From contig CACPPV010000012.1 in NCBI GenBank assembly GCA_902635895.1, positions 1 to 33,779 on the forward strand: a stretch of 33,779 nucleotides of DNA. Direction: 5' to 3'. Position 1 is the stretch's first letter. Each line of letters begins with the position of its first letter. The notes under the pieces are model-generated. The model was not told where the DNA came from. It ran no database searches and was given only the letters and a program-made list of their open reading frames with translations. This stretch comes from an uncultured Bacteroidota bacterium (lineage in GTDB: Bacteria; Bacteroidota; Bacteroidia; Flavobacteriales; Flavobacteriaceae). The position numbers and the translations under genes were made by a program. This document shows positions 16,706-24,237 of this stretch, one piece after another.

Positions 16706-17647
16706 TTATTTTATAAAAAATGGGTTTATTGATTTATTATTATGAACGTTTTTCATCACTTCAGCAAATAGTTTAGCTGTAGATAAAACTTTAATTTTCT
16801 TTGATTTGTTTTTTACAGGAATACTGTCTGAAATAATGAGCTCTTTTAATTTTGATTTTTCAATTCTTTCATATGCTTTACCAGAAAGTAATGGGTGAGT
16901 ACATATTGCTCTGACAGATTCTGCTCCTCTTTCCATCATTAAGTCTGCAGCTGTTGTTAAAGTCCCTGCAGTATCTACCATGTCATCAACTAAAACAACA
17001 TTTTTGCCTTCAACATTACCAATCAGCTCCATGTGTGAGATTATGTTTGCCTTTTTTCTTTGCTTGTAACAAATGACTACGTCACTTTTCAAAAATTTTG
17101 AATAGGCATACGCTCTTTTAGAACCACCCATATCAGGGGATGCAATTGTTAAATTATCTAATTTTAGATTTTCAAGGTAGGGTATGAAAATCGTTGAAGC
17201 ATATAAATGATCTACAGGCTTTTCAAAGAAACCTTGTATTTGGTCAGCATGGAGATCCATAGTTATAATTCTAGTGGCTCCGGCAGTTTCTAAAAGTTTA
17301 GCAATCATTTTAGCTCCTATTGGAACTCTTGGCTTGTCTTTTCTATCCTGTCTTGCCCATCCAAAATATGGAATTACGGCAGTTATATGTCTAGCTGAAG
17401 CTCTTTTTGCAGCATCAATCATTAATAGAAGTTCCATTAAGTTTTCAGAACTAGGCTGAGTTGATCCAATTAGAAATATCCTACTTCCTCGAATAGATTC
17501 TTCAAAAGAAGGCTGAAATTCACCATCACTAAAGGTGTGAAATATTACATTTCCTAATTCTTCACCGTATGCATTAGCTATATTTTTACCAATTTCTTGA
17601 CTTTGTCTACAGGCAAAGATTTTAGCTTTTACTTTATTTTTTGGCAT
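16706..17647 (-). CDS. prs: ribose-phosphate pyrophosphokinase (PRPP synthetase)
   Basis: Makes PRPP from ribose 5-phosphate and ATP for nucleotide, His and Trp synthesis. It has 313 residues, normal length. Motifs are F-S-D-G-E at residues 40-44, R-Q-D-R-K flexible-loop residues near 100, D-L-H-A-D-Q-I-Q-G-F-F, and the PRPP-binding loop V-L-V-D-D-M-V-D-T-A-G-T. ATG at 17647. Upstream is a -7-like TAAATTTG on the minus strand. It is first in a two-gene operon with rplY. Confidence 0.97.
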   Translation of the reverse strand: MPKNKVKAKIFACRQSQEIGKNIANAYGEELGNVIFHTFSDGEFQPSFEESIRGSRIFLIGSTQPSSENLMELLLMIDAAKRASARHITAVIPYFGWARQDRKDKPRVPIGAKMIAKLLETAGATRIITMDLHADQIQGFFEKPVDHLYASTIFIPYLENLKLDNLTIASPDMGGSKRAYAYSKFLKSDVVICYKQRKKANIISHMELIGNVEGKNVVLVDDMVDTAGTLTTAADLMMERGAESVRAICTHPLLSGKAYERIEKSKLKELIISDSIPVKNKSKKIKVLSTAKLFAEVMKNVHNNKSINPFFIK

Positions 17648-17666
17648 TTTCTCTAATAATGGTGGG

Positions 17667-17674
17667 CAAATTTA
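17667..17674 (-). promoter_or_regulatory. -7 element for prs-rplY
   Basis: TAAATTTG on the minus strand matches TAnnTTTG exactly and ends 19 bases before the prs ATG. No TTG lies at the usual distance upstream, so only the -7 half is supported. It shares a 92-base gap with the divergent tRNA promoter. Confidence 0.5.
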
Positions 17675-17702
17675 CTAATTTTTTTATCATTCTTGATTTT
17701 AT

Positions 17703-17731
17703 TTTGTGTAATAAATTTTTTTATAAATTTA
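17703..17731 (+). promoter_or_regulatory. promoter for tRNA-Leu
   Basis: TTTG (17703-17706), a 17-base spacer and TAAATTTA (17724-17731) match the consensus except for the last base. The element ends 8 bases before the tRNA 5' end, so the predicted 5' leader is very short. Confidence 0.55.
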
Positions 17732-17739
17732 CCGTCCTT

Positions 17740-17821
17740 GCTTCGGTGGCGGAATTGGTAGACGCGCTGGATTCAAAATCCAGTTCTTTCGAGAGTGTGG
17801 GTTCGATTCCCACCCGAAGTA
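17740..17821 (+). tRNA. tRNA-Leu (anticodon CAA, reads UUG)
   Basis: A class II tRNA of 82 bases without an encoded CCA. Acceptor stem 17740-17746 pairs with 17814-17820 (first pair G-T wobble), with A discriminator at 17821. The D arm carries GGAATTGGTAGAC. Anticodon stem 17767-17771/17779-17783 encloses loop TTCAAAA with anticodon CAA at 17774-17776. A long variable arm with a TTCG loop follows. The T arm is GTGGG/CCCAC (17797-17801/17809-17813) with loop TTCGATT. It lies between prs (divergent) and the start of the polysaccharide locus; tRNA genes are often borders of variable regions, but no integrase or duplicated 3' end is seen here. Confidence 0.95.
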
Positions 17822-17837
17822 CAAAAAACATTCTACA

Positions 17838-17865
17838 TTGAATATATTTTTATATAGTATATTTG
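17838..17865 (+). promoter_or_regulatory. promoter for the first polysaccharide gene
   Basis: TTG (17838-17840), a 17-base spacer and TATATTTG (17858-17865) match the consensus perfectly. The -7 element ends 9 bases before ATG 17875 and covers the alternative TTG start at 17863, ruling that start out. Confidence 0.75.
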
Positions 17866-17874
17866 CAATTAGAA

Positions 17875-19239
17875 ATGACAACTAACAGATTTAAAATATA
17901 CTTTCCTATTCTATATTATTTTGGAGAATTCTTAGTGATTTTATTCACAACCCAAATAATGCTTGCTTACACTTTTACAAAGTGGACTTTTGTAAATTAT
18001 CTTTTTATTGCACTATGGTTTTTAATTTCAATTGGTTTTAAATCTCACGTTATTGGCAGGGATATTAAAAAACTAAAATTAATTAGATCATCATTAAAAA
18101 GTTTATTTTTCTTCAGCGGTTTGTCCTCTATTTTCAACTTATTATTTTTTGGATTACAATTTTACCTTAGTACTATTATCATAGCTGCAACAATTTTTTA
18201 TTTTTTGATACTGTTTTATAGATTATCTATTGATACCATTTTAGAAAAATATAGGGCTACCGGGGGTAATATTTTAAAATGTCTAATTATAGGAAATAAT
18301 AGTCATGGAAGTGAACTATATAATGAAATATTAAAATATCCTGAATTAGGATTTAGATCGGAAGGTGTGTTTTCTTACAACAATAAAAATAGACCTAATT
18401 CAGTGCCATACTTAGGTAGTTTCAATGATATATCTGAAATAGATTTAATAAAATACGATAGAATTTTCTTTTCTAACAAGCTTTCACTTAAATCTCAAGA
18501 AAATATTATTAAAAAAGCTGATAAGTTAAATATAAAGGTCAGTTATATTCCAGAGTTAGCATTTTATGATTTAAAGAATTTTTTTATTTCAAAAATTGCA
18601 ACTGTCCCTTATGTTGATATTAAATCTTTTCCGCTTGATAATATTTATAATTTAGCCATTAAAAGATTGTTTGATATTATATTTTCTTTTTTTGTAATCA
18701 TTTTTATACTCTCTTGGATGCTTCCGATTTTTGGATTGATAATAAAATTAACGTCAAAAGGACCAGTCTTATTTTTCCAAAAAAGAGAAGGTTATAAAGG
18801 TCAGGTTTTTAATTGTATTAAGTTCAGATCTATGGTTGTAAACGATATTTCTGATTCTGTGATGGCTGATGATAATGACATTAGACTAACAAAATTTGGT
18901 AAATTTATGAGATTAAGTACTCTTGATGAAATGCCACAATTTATAAACGTATTTTTTGGAGATATGTCAATTGTTGGTCCAAGACCTCACCCACTAAAGT
19001 TAAACAATGATTACAGAAATAAAGTTACTAGTTTTGACAAAAGACATCGCTTTAAACCTGGAATCACAGGGTTAGCTCAAAGTTTAGGTTATTCTGGCTT
19101 CATATCATCCTTAAAAGATATGAACGATAGAGTTAAGTTGGATGTTTTTTATTTTAAAAACTGGAGTATTTTTTTTGATTTAAAAATTATTTTGAGTACT
19201 GTATTTATTTTGTTTAGAGGGGTTTTTTCAAGAGCTTGA
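17875..19239 (+). CDS. polyprenyl-phosphate sugar-1-phosphate transferase (repeat-unit initiating)
   Basis: Inner-membrane enzyme that transfers a sugar-1-phosphate (Glc or Gal class) from a nucleotide sugar to undecaprenyl phosphate, starting each repeat unit. It has 454 residues, WcaJ/WbaP type. Four hydrophobic helices lie in the first ~120 residues, then a central nucleotide-binding-like region (C-L-I-I-G-N-N-S-H-G). Next come a fifth membrane segment after K-R-L-F-D-I-I and the catalytic bacterial sugar transferase domain, with S-K-G-P-V-L-F-F-Q-K-R, K-F-R-S-M and the L-D-E-M-P-Q-F-I-N-V ... V-G-P-R-P signature. It opens the surface-polysaccharide locus just after the tRNA. Sugar specificity cannot be read from the sequence. 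Confidence 0.92.
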   Translation: MTTNRFKIYFPILYYFGEFLVILFTTQIMLAYTFTKWTFVNYLFIALWFLISIGFKSHVIGRDIKKLKLIRSSLKSLFFFSGLSSIFNLLFFGLQFYLSTIIIAATIFYFLILFYRLSIDTILEKYRATGGNILKCLIIGNNSHGSELYNEILKYPELGFRSEGVFSYNNKNRPNSVPYLGSFNDISEIDLIKYDRIFFSNKLSLKSQENIIKKADKLNIKVSYIPELAFYDLKNFFISKIATVPYVDIKSFPLDNIYNLAIKRLFDIIFSFFVIIFILSWMLPIFGLIIKLTSKGPVLFFQKREGYKGQVFNCIKFRSMVVNDISDSVMADDNDIRLTKFGKFMRLSTLDEMPQFINVFFGDMSIVGPRPHPLKLNNDYRNKVTSFDKRHRFKPGITGLAQSLGYSGFISSLKDMNDRVKLDVFYFKNWSIFFDLKIILSTVFILFRGVFSRA

Positions 19240-19258
19240 TTTAAAGTTTATAAGTCAA
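19236..19258. terminator. hairpin across the convergent stops of the transferase and barrel genes
   Basis: TTGATTTA (19236-19243) pairs with TAAGTCAA (19251-19258) over 8 bp, including one G-T wobble, with a 7-base loop. The two stop codons are separated by one base and both lie in the left arm. No long T-run follows, so termination is possible but unproven. Confidence 0.35.
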
Positions 19259-19822
19259 CATCAACCCTCCTTTGTAAGGAAGTTCTTCCCCGCTTTTACT
19301 GAAAGCTCTGTCATTCTCAAAGTCTCGGACTTCGTTACCGTTATAATATTTATAATTAGACTGAGAAGATCCAAACCCAATGAACAGTTCTAAACCATAT
19401 CTTGGATTTTTTAGCCTAAATTTTTTACCAACTGTTACTCCGTAATATGTGTTTCTTCCAGATTGATAACTTCCATCTTCTTTGTATGCTGTATCAACAA
19501 TATCTGTCAAAAATTTTGGATTTCTGACTGTAAACATTCCATAGCCAATGTGAGGACCTATAAAAAAATCTCTTCTGCTTGGATTAGTGTAAAATCTAAA
19601 CTCATTGAAAATTTGAATAAATTGATAAGGACTATCATCTATAGAATCCCAAAAAGAAGCTGTGGTGTCCAACTGATAGCTGAATTTCTCGTTTATTGGT
19701 AATTCAATACCAATATTAGGAACTAAAATTAATGATGTTGCTAGATTAAATTTCAGTTCAGATTGGGCGCTAGTTATACAGCTTATTAAAATTATTGTAA
19801 ATGTTGTAAATTTTTTTATCAT
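19241..19822 (-). CDS. small outer-membrane beta-barrel protein
   Basis: 193 residues. A signal peptide is clear: K-K, a hydrophobic stretch, and a cleavage-like site after S-A-Q around residue 20. The mature part alternates aromatic/hydrophobic and polar residues in strand-like segments (F-I-G-P-H-I-G-Y-G-M-F, L-E-L-F-I-G-F-G-S-S). It ends in an aromatic-containing strand (L-M-L-T-Y-K-L), as in 8-stranded barrels of the OmpW/OmpX general kind. No lipobox. The function is unknown. It lies 10 bases downstream of a methyltransferase gene on the same strand, so the two are likely one transcript inserted in the polysaccharide locus in the opposite direction. Confidence 0.75.
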   Translation of the reverse strand: MIKKFTTFTIILISCITSAQSELKFNLATSLILVPNIGIELPINEKFSYQLDTTASFWDSIDDSPYQFIQIFNEFRFYTNPSRRDFFIGPHIGYGMFTVRNPKFLTDIVDTAYKEDGSYQSGRNTYYGVTVGKKFRLKNPRYGLELFIGFGSSQSNYKYYNGNEVRDFENDRAFSKSGEELPYKGGLMLTYKL

Positions 19823-19832
19823 AATAATTTAA

Positions 19833-20564
19833 TTATAAGTTTAATAATTTCTTTAAAGGTTTTAAAAACAATAATTTATCCTTTATTATATGAATAGATT
19901 TCCAATATGTGGCGTTAAAAAGCATTTTCTGAGATTGGTTAATTTTGAAATTCGATTTTTTAATTTTTGGATTAATTTTAATAATTGCAAAACCTCCCCA
20001 CATTTCTCTGTAATTTTTATTTGGTGAAAAGGATCCATGTATGTAATCTAAATCGATATGTTCTATGAATTTATATTTTTCGTAATTAACAGACTTCATT
20101 CCTAATCTACATTGAGGATTAAAACTGTCATGAAGAATTACAGTAAGTGGATATTTTAAGTTACAAGATAAAATACATTCTATATCTTTTCTAACTCCAT
20201 CTTTGGAATGATCTCCATCAACCAATATAAAATTTAACTTTCCATTTTTTGATTCAATCTCCTTAACAATATCTTTAATAATATTATGCGATTTTCCAAC
20301 TTTAAAAATTACGTTGTCAAATTGATTTTCTAGTGATAGTTTAGGTTCAGAATCTATATCTATTGAGTAAACTTTTTTTGAGTATTTTGACAAGACTTGT
20401 AAACTACCACCTTTATATGTTCCAATTTCAATTGAATATTCTGGGTTTAAATTTTCTAGTAAATGAATAAGGCAATATTTTTCTGCTCTTGACATTTGCC
20501 ATTCAATATTTGGGTTAATTGGAAAATTTGAAAAAAAAGGATTTGAGATGTCGTAACTTTTCAC
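19833..20564 (-). CDS. class I SAM-dependent methyltransferase (Methyltransf_24-like)
   Basis: 243 residues from GTG 20564. SAM-binding motif I is E-I-G-T-Y-K-G-G-S near residue 46, motif II ends in the acidic Y-S-I-D-I-D, and F-I-L-V-D-G-D-H-S near residue 113 matches the metal-coordinating D-G-D-H found in sugar and catechol O-methyltransferase-like proteins, including those once annotated as cephalosporin hydroxylases. Its place inside a polysaccharide locus suggests O-methylation of a surface sugar; that is inference. It is divergent from the SLBB export gene and shares its upstream region. A -7-like TATATTTG sits 4 bases before the GTG. Confidence 0.75.
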   Translation of the reverse strand: MKSYDISNPFFSNFPINPNIEWQMSRAEKYCLIHLLENLNPEYSIEIGTYKGGSLQVLSKYSKKVYSIDIDSEPKLSLENQFDNVIFKVGKSHNIIKDIVKEIESKNGKLNFILVDGDHSKDGVRKDIECILSCNLKYPLTVILHDSFNPQCRLGMKSVNYEKYKFIEHIDLDYIHGSFSPNKNYREMWGGFAIIKINPKIKKSNFKINQSQKMLFNATYWKSIHIIKDKLLFLKPLKKLLNL

Positions 20565-20568
20565 TCTA

Positions 20569-20576
20569 CAAATATA
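20569..20576 (-). promoter_or_regulatory. -7 element for the methyltransferase-barrel pair
   Basis: TATATTTG on the minus strand ends 4 bases before the GTG start, predicting an essentially leaderless transcript. A TTG at 20593-20591 is only 14 bases upstream, shorter than the usual 17-23, so support is partial. Confidence 0.4.
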
Positions 20577-20621
20577 TTAATATAAATGTTCAAATATTTC
20601 TCGCATTTTATTTTATATTAG

Positions 20622-20638
20622 TAGATAAGATTTATCTA
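20622..20638 (+). promoter_or_regulatory. inverted repeat abutting the SLBB gene start
   Basis: TAGATAA (20622-20628) and TTATCTA (20632-20638) form a perfect 7-bp dyad with a 3-base spacer. It ends at the base before ATG 20639, in the 74-base divergent gap. It could be an operator or an mRNA hairpin affecting initiation; no gene ends here, so a terminator role is unlikely. Confidence 0.35.
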
Positions 20639-23176
20639 ATGTTAATGCCAAAAAAAATTATTGTTTTTTTAACTTTTTTAGTTTTACCTTTTAGTTTTAT
20701 TCAATCTCAAAATTCGCCTGATTTCACGACTATCAACTTTTTAGAGTTAAATTCTTCTGAAATAGATTTGATGTTAAGAAAAGCCTCTTCACAGGGATAT
20801 AATCAAGCTGATTTAATAAAAATAGCTAAATCTCAGGGATACAGCGAGGACGATTTAAAAAAACTAAAGCAGAAGTTTGATACTTCCTCAGAATTAGAAA
20901 GAGTTGCATCAAATGCTTCTAGTCCTATTGAAAATACAAGACTTAGACAAGAGTATAATGAAGAAATTAAGCTTGTTAGACAAAAAAAAAGTGACATATA
21001 TGGATTTGATATTTTCAAGGGAAATGGTTTCTTAACTTTTCAAAGTAATTTTAATATGCCCACTCCAGTTGATTATATTTTAGGTCCTGGCGATAATTTG
21101 TTTATTGATATTTTTGGTGAATCAGAAAGTTATTTTAAAGGAGAAATTAGTCCAGATGGTAGCTTGATAATAGAAAATATAGGCCCTGTAATTTTAAATG
21201 GTTTAACAATTAAAAAAGCAAAAGAAAAGTTAATTTCTAAGTTAGAACCAATTTACACAGGTTTGTCAAGTAGAAGAACAAATTTAAATCTTTCTTTAGG
21301 CACCCCAAGGTCAATAAGAGTAAATATAATTGGTGAAGTTAATCTTCCAGGAACATATTCATTTAGTGCACTAAACACCGCCTTTAATGCTATATATGTT
21401 GCAGGTGGTATAAATGAAAACGCTACACTTAGAAACATAAAAATCTTCAGAAATAATAAATTGGTAGAGACTATAGATTTATACAAATACTTATTATCAG
21501 GGGATAACTCCAGTAATTTGAGGCTTGAAAACAACGATTTAATTTTGGTTGGAGCTTACGAAAATAGGGTTGAGGTTAAAGGATCTGTTAAAAAACCAGG
21601 TATTTATGAAATAAAAGACTCTGAGTCTTTTAATGATTTAATAAATTATTTCGGCGGGTTTAAAGAAAGAGCATTTACAAATTCAATTAAACTTACACGA
21701 GTAGTTGAAGATGAACTCATGATAATTGATGTTGAAAAAAATAAATTTGATGAATTTAAAATTAAAGCTGGTGATATTTTTCAAGTTGATGAAGTTTTAA
21801 ATAAGTTCTCAAACAGGGTTATAGTTTTAGGAGCTGTTAATAGACCTGGAAACTATTCTATTTCAAAAAACATGAGTGTAAAAGAATTGATAAATAAATC
21901 AGGAGGACTGAAATCAGATGTATATCTCAAGAGGGCCGCGATAAAACGAACGAACAAAGATTATTCCACTGACATTATTTCTTTTAACTTATCAGATTTG
22001 TTAAATGATAAAATTGATGATATTAAAATTGTTAAAGAAGATGTCTTAACAATTTTTTCAATTAATAATTTAGCTGAAGAAAAGTATGTTGAAATTTCAG
22101 GAGAAGTTAATCTTCCTGGGACCTATCCATTTTCAAATAATCTTGAAATTGATGAATTGATATTGCTTGCTGGAGGACTTTCCAATGATGCAAACTCATC
22201 TAGAATTGAAATATCAAGAGTTATTAAATCCGATGAAATTAATAGTAATAGTTTAGCTGAAATTTTTGAATACGATCTTGATAAATCATTAGATTTTAAG
22301 GTTCAACCATATGATCAAATTATTATTAGAAAAAATCCTAATTCATATTCTCAAAAATTTATTACCATAGAGGGTGAAGTTGCATACCCAGGAAACTATG
22401 CACTTTCTCAAAAAAATGAAAGAATTTCAGATGTTATCAAAAGGGCAGGAGGCTTCAAAAATATGGCATTTCTTCAAGGGGCTACCTTATATAGATTAAC
22501 TGAATCATTTCAGCCAAGTTCTGATGAATTTAAGAAAATTAGTAGTTTAAAAAATCTAAGAGAAACTATTTTTAAAAACAAGGAATTCTTAACAGAATCT
22601 GAACTACTCTTATTAGATCGTTTGGACAATGAAATTAATAAGTCAGATGAAGAAAAAAATAACTTGGATTTAAGTAATTCAGCTAAAACGGAAAGAATTA
22701 AGGAGATAGCCAAGAGAAATTCGTCTGAATCTTATCTTTCTTCCAACAAGTATGAATCCATTGGAATTGATTTAATGAATATAGTTAACTCTTCTGGATC
22801 AAAATCTGATTTAGTACTTAATGAAGGGGACATAATTATTGTTCCAAAAAAGTTAGAAACCGTAAAATTAAGAGGAGAGTTGTTATATCCAAACACAGTA
22901 AGGTTTACCTCAAACAAATCTTTTAAGTATTATTTAGATGGGGCAGGGGGATTTGACTCAAATGCAAAAAAGTCCGGTTCTTATGTTGTTTATGCCAATG
23001 GTGATGTTGCTAGAACTAAGAAATTTTTATTTTTTAATATCTATCCCAAAATACAACCTGGAGCTGAGATCATTGTTCCAAAAAAATCTGAAAAAAATCC
23101 ATTGGGGGTTTCTCAACTTTTAAATTATACAACTGGACTTGCAACATTAATTTTAGCAATCTCTCAAATTAATTGA
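20639..23176 (+). CDS. polysaccharide export outer-membrane protein, Wza-like with six SLBB domains
   Basis: 845 residues from ATG 20639 (or 843 from 20645). Starts further upstream at 20519 would hide the signal peptide (K-K-I-I-V-F-L-T-F-L ... S-Q). No lipobox. After a helical region, the polysaccharide-export domain begins around residue 145 (D-Y-I-L-G-P-G-D). Six SLBB-type repeats follow, each with G-x-V-x-x-P-G-x-Y and a later G-G: near bases 21313, 21565, 21814, 22086, 22357 and 22855. Between the fifth and sixth lies a charged 160-residue insert. It ends in a hydrophobic segment. I infer an outer-membrane/periplasmic export channel. Wzz follows after 3 bases. Confidence 0.92.
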   Translation: MLMPKKIIVFLTFLVLPFSFIQSQNSPDFTTINFLELNSSEIDLMLRKASSQGYNQADLIKIAKSQGYSEDDLKKLKQKFDTSSELERVASNASSPIENTRLRQEYNEEIKLVRQKKSDIYGFDIFKGNGFLTFQSNFNMPTPVDYILGPGDNLFIDIFGESESYFKGEISPDGSLIIENIGPVILNGLTIKKAKEKLISKLEPIYTGLSSRRTNLNLSLGTPRSIRVNIIGEVNLPGTYSFSALNTAFNAIYVAGGINENATLRNIKIFRNNKLVETIDLYKYLLSGDNSSNLRLENNDLILVGAYENRVEVKGSVKKPGIYEIKDSESFNDLINYFGGFKERAFTNSIKLTRVVEDELMIIDVEKNKFDEFKIKAGDIFQVDEVLNKFSNRVIVLGAVNRPGNYSISKNMSVKELINKSGGLKSDVYLKRAAIKRTNKDYSTDIISFNLSDLLNDKIDDIKIVKEDVLTIFSINNLAEEKYVEISGEVNLPGTYPFSNNLEIDELILLAGGLSNDANSSRIEISRVIKSDEINSNSLAEIFEYDLDKSLDFKVQPYDQIIIRKNPNSYSQKFITIEGEVAYPGNYALSQKNERISDVIKRAGGFKNMAFLQGATLYRLTESFQPSSDEFKKISSLKNLRETIFKNKEFLTESELLLLDRLDNEINKSDEEKNNLDLSNSAKTERIKEIAKRNSSESYLSSNKYESIGIDLMNIVNSSGSKSDLVLNEGDIIIVPKKLETVKLRGELLYPNTVRFTSNKSFKYYLDGAGGFDSNAKKSGSYVVYANGDVARTKKFLFFNIYPKIQPGAEIIVPKKSEKNPLGVSQLLNYTTGLATLILAISQIN

Positions 23177-23179
23177 TTT

Positions 23180-24223
23180 ATGAATAATAATAATTTGGTT
23201 GAGGAATTCTCTTTAAGATTTTTGATTAACAGAATTAAAGTTTTCTTTTCTTTTTTAAAAAGCCAAAAAAATCATATTATTTTATCCTCAATTAGTGTTT
23301 TATTTTTTACTATTTCCTTTAATTATTTACTTAAACCCAAGTATTACGCGAAAACTAGTTTTGTTTTAGATAATGATAATTCTAAAGGAATGGGAGAGCT
23401 TTCCTCTGTTGCCTCTCTTGCAGGTATTAATCCTTCTAGTTTTATAGATGCAAGCAGTTTATTTCAAATTGATAATATTCAAGACTTGTATAGATCTGAT
23501 GCTATGTTAAAAAAGACTCTGCTTAGCTATGGGGATTTTAATGATGGTAAAATGTTAATTATAAATAAACTTGGAAAAATTCAAAATAAATCAGATAAAT
23601 GGAATGCCAACAAAATAGTTTTTGAGAAAAAAAATAATTTAAATAGAATACAAGACAGTGTAATTAAAATTAAAATAAAAAAAATAAGAGAAAAAAATCT
23701 TATAGTCACTAAACCAAGTAGAAAAACAACAATATTAAATGTTGAGTTTCACCATTATAATGAAGAATTTGCTAAAATATTTAATGAAAAATTAGTAGCA
23801 AACGTAAATGAATTTTACATTAAATCTAAATCCTTCAAGACTGGAATAAATTTGAATGTTTTACAAAAAGAAAGTGATAGTGTTAGGAATGTTTTAAATA
23901 ATTCAATCCAAATTTTAGCAGCTTTAGATGAAAGTATACCTAAATTAAATCCACTTTTAAAAACTTTAAAAACACCTTATCAAAAAGCGATGGTTGATGT
24001 ACAGGCAAATACAGCAATTTTTCAAGAGTTAGTTAAACAGCTTGAGCTTGCAAAAGTTTCGCATAGAAATTCAACACCACTAATTCAAATTATAGACAGG
24101 CCTACTTACCCCCTTGAAAACTCAAAATGGAAACTTTCAGAAACCTTGTTTTATGGTTCTATTTTAGGTCTTGCTTTGTCAATCATTTTACAAATGATTT
24201 TTAGCTTGTACAAAAAATTATAA
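23180..24223 (+). CDS. Wzz-type polysaccharide co-polymerase / chain-length determinant
   Basis: 347 residues. A first transmembrane helix lies near residues 35-52, followed by the K-P-K-Y-Y-A-K-T-S-F-V segment typical of Wzz proteins. A long periplasmic, coiled-coil-prone region follows, and a second transmembrane helix lies near the C-terminus (residues ~320-342), preceded by a P-T-Y-P-L-E-N-S-K-W stretch matching the Pro-rich motif. No cytoplasmic tyrosine-kinase (Walker A/B, Tyr cluster) domain is attached and none is encoded nearby. It sits directly between the SLBB exporter gene and wzx, which fits control of polymer length. Confidence 0.88.
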   Translation: MNNNNLVEEFSLRFLINRIKVFFSFLKSQKNHIILSSISVLFFTISFNYLLKPKYYAKTSFVLDNDNSKGMGELSSVASLAGINPSSFIDASSLFQIDNIQDLYRSDAMLKKTLLSYGDFNDGKMLIINKLGKIQNKSDKWNANKIVFEKKNNLNRIQDSVIKIKIKKIREKNLIVTKPSRKTTILNVEFHHYNEEFAKIFNEKLVANVNEFYIKSKSFKTGINLNVLQKESDSVRNVLNNSIQILAALDESIPKLNPLLKTLKTPYQKAMVDVQANTAIFQELVKQLELAKVSHRNSTPLIQIIDRPTYPLENSKWKLSETLFYGSILGLALSIILQMIFSLYKKL

Positions 24224-24237
24224 CCCAACACGTTCTG

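Noticed and set aside
17740-17821. tRNA-Leu as an integration site of a mobile island
   Set aside because: No integrase gene, no second copy of the tRNA 3' end seen near the right side, and no phage or transposon genes in the window.
17641-17841. 66-residue plus-strand reading frame upstream of the polysaccharide locus
   Set aside because: Its C-terminal part is simply the translation of tRNA-Leu (17740-17821), a common false ORF; the rest covers the divergent promoter gap.
20519-20638. Upstream extension of the SLBB gene to ATG 20519
   Set aside because: It would put 40 residues before an evident signal peptide and overlap the divergent methyltransferase gene and its promoter.
21313-22900. 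Periodic similarity in the SLBB gene taken as a DNA repeat array
   Set aside because: The repeats are diverged protein domains of about 85 residues, not conserved nucleotide repeats.
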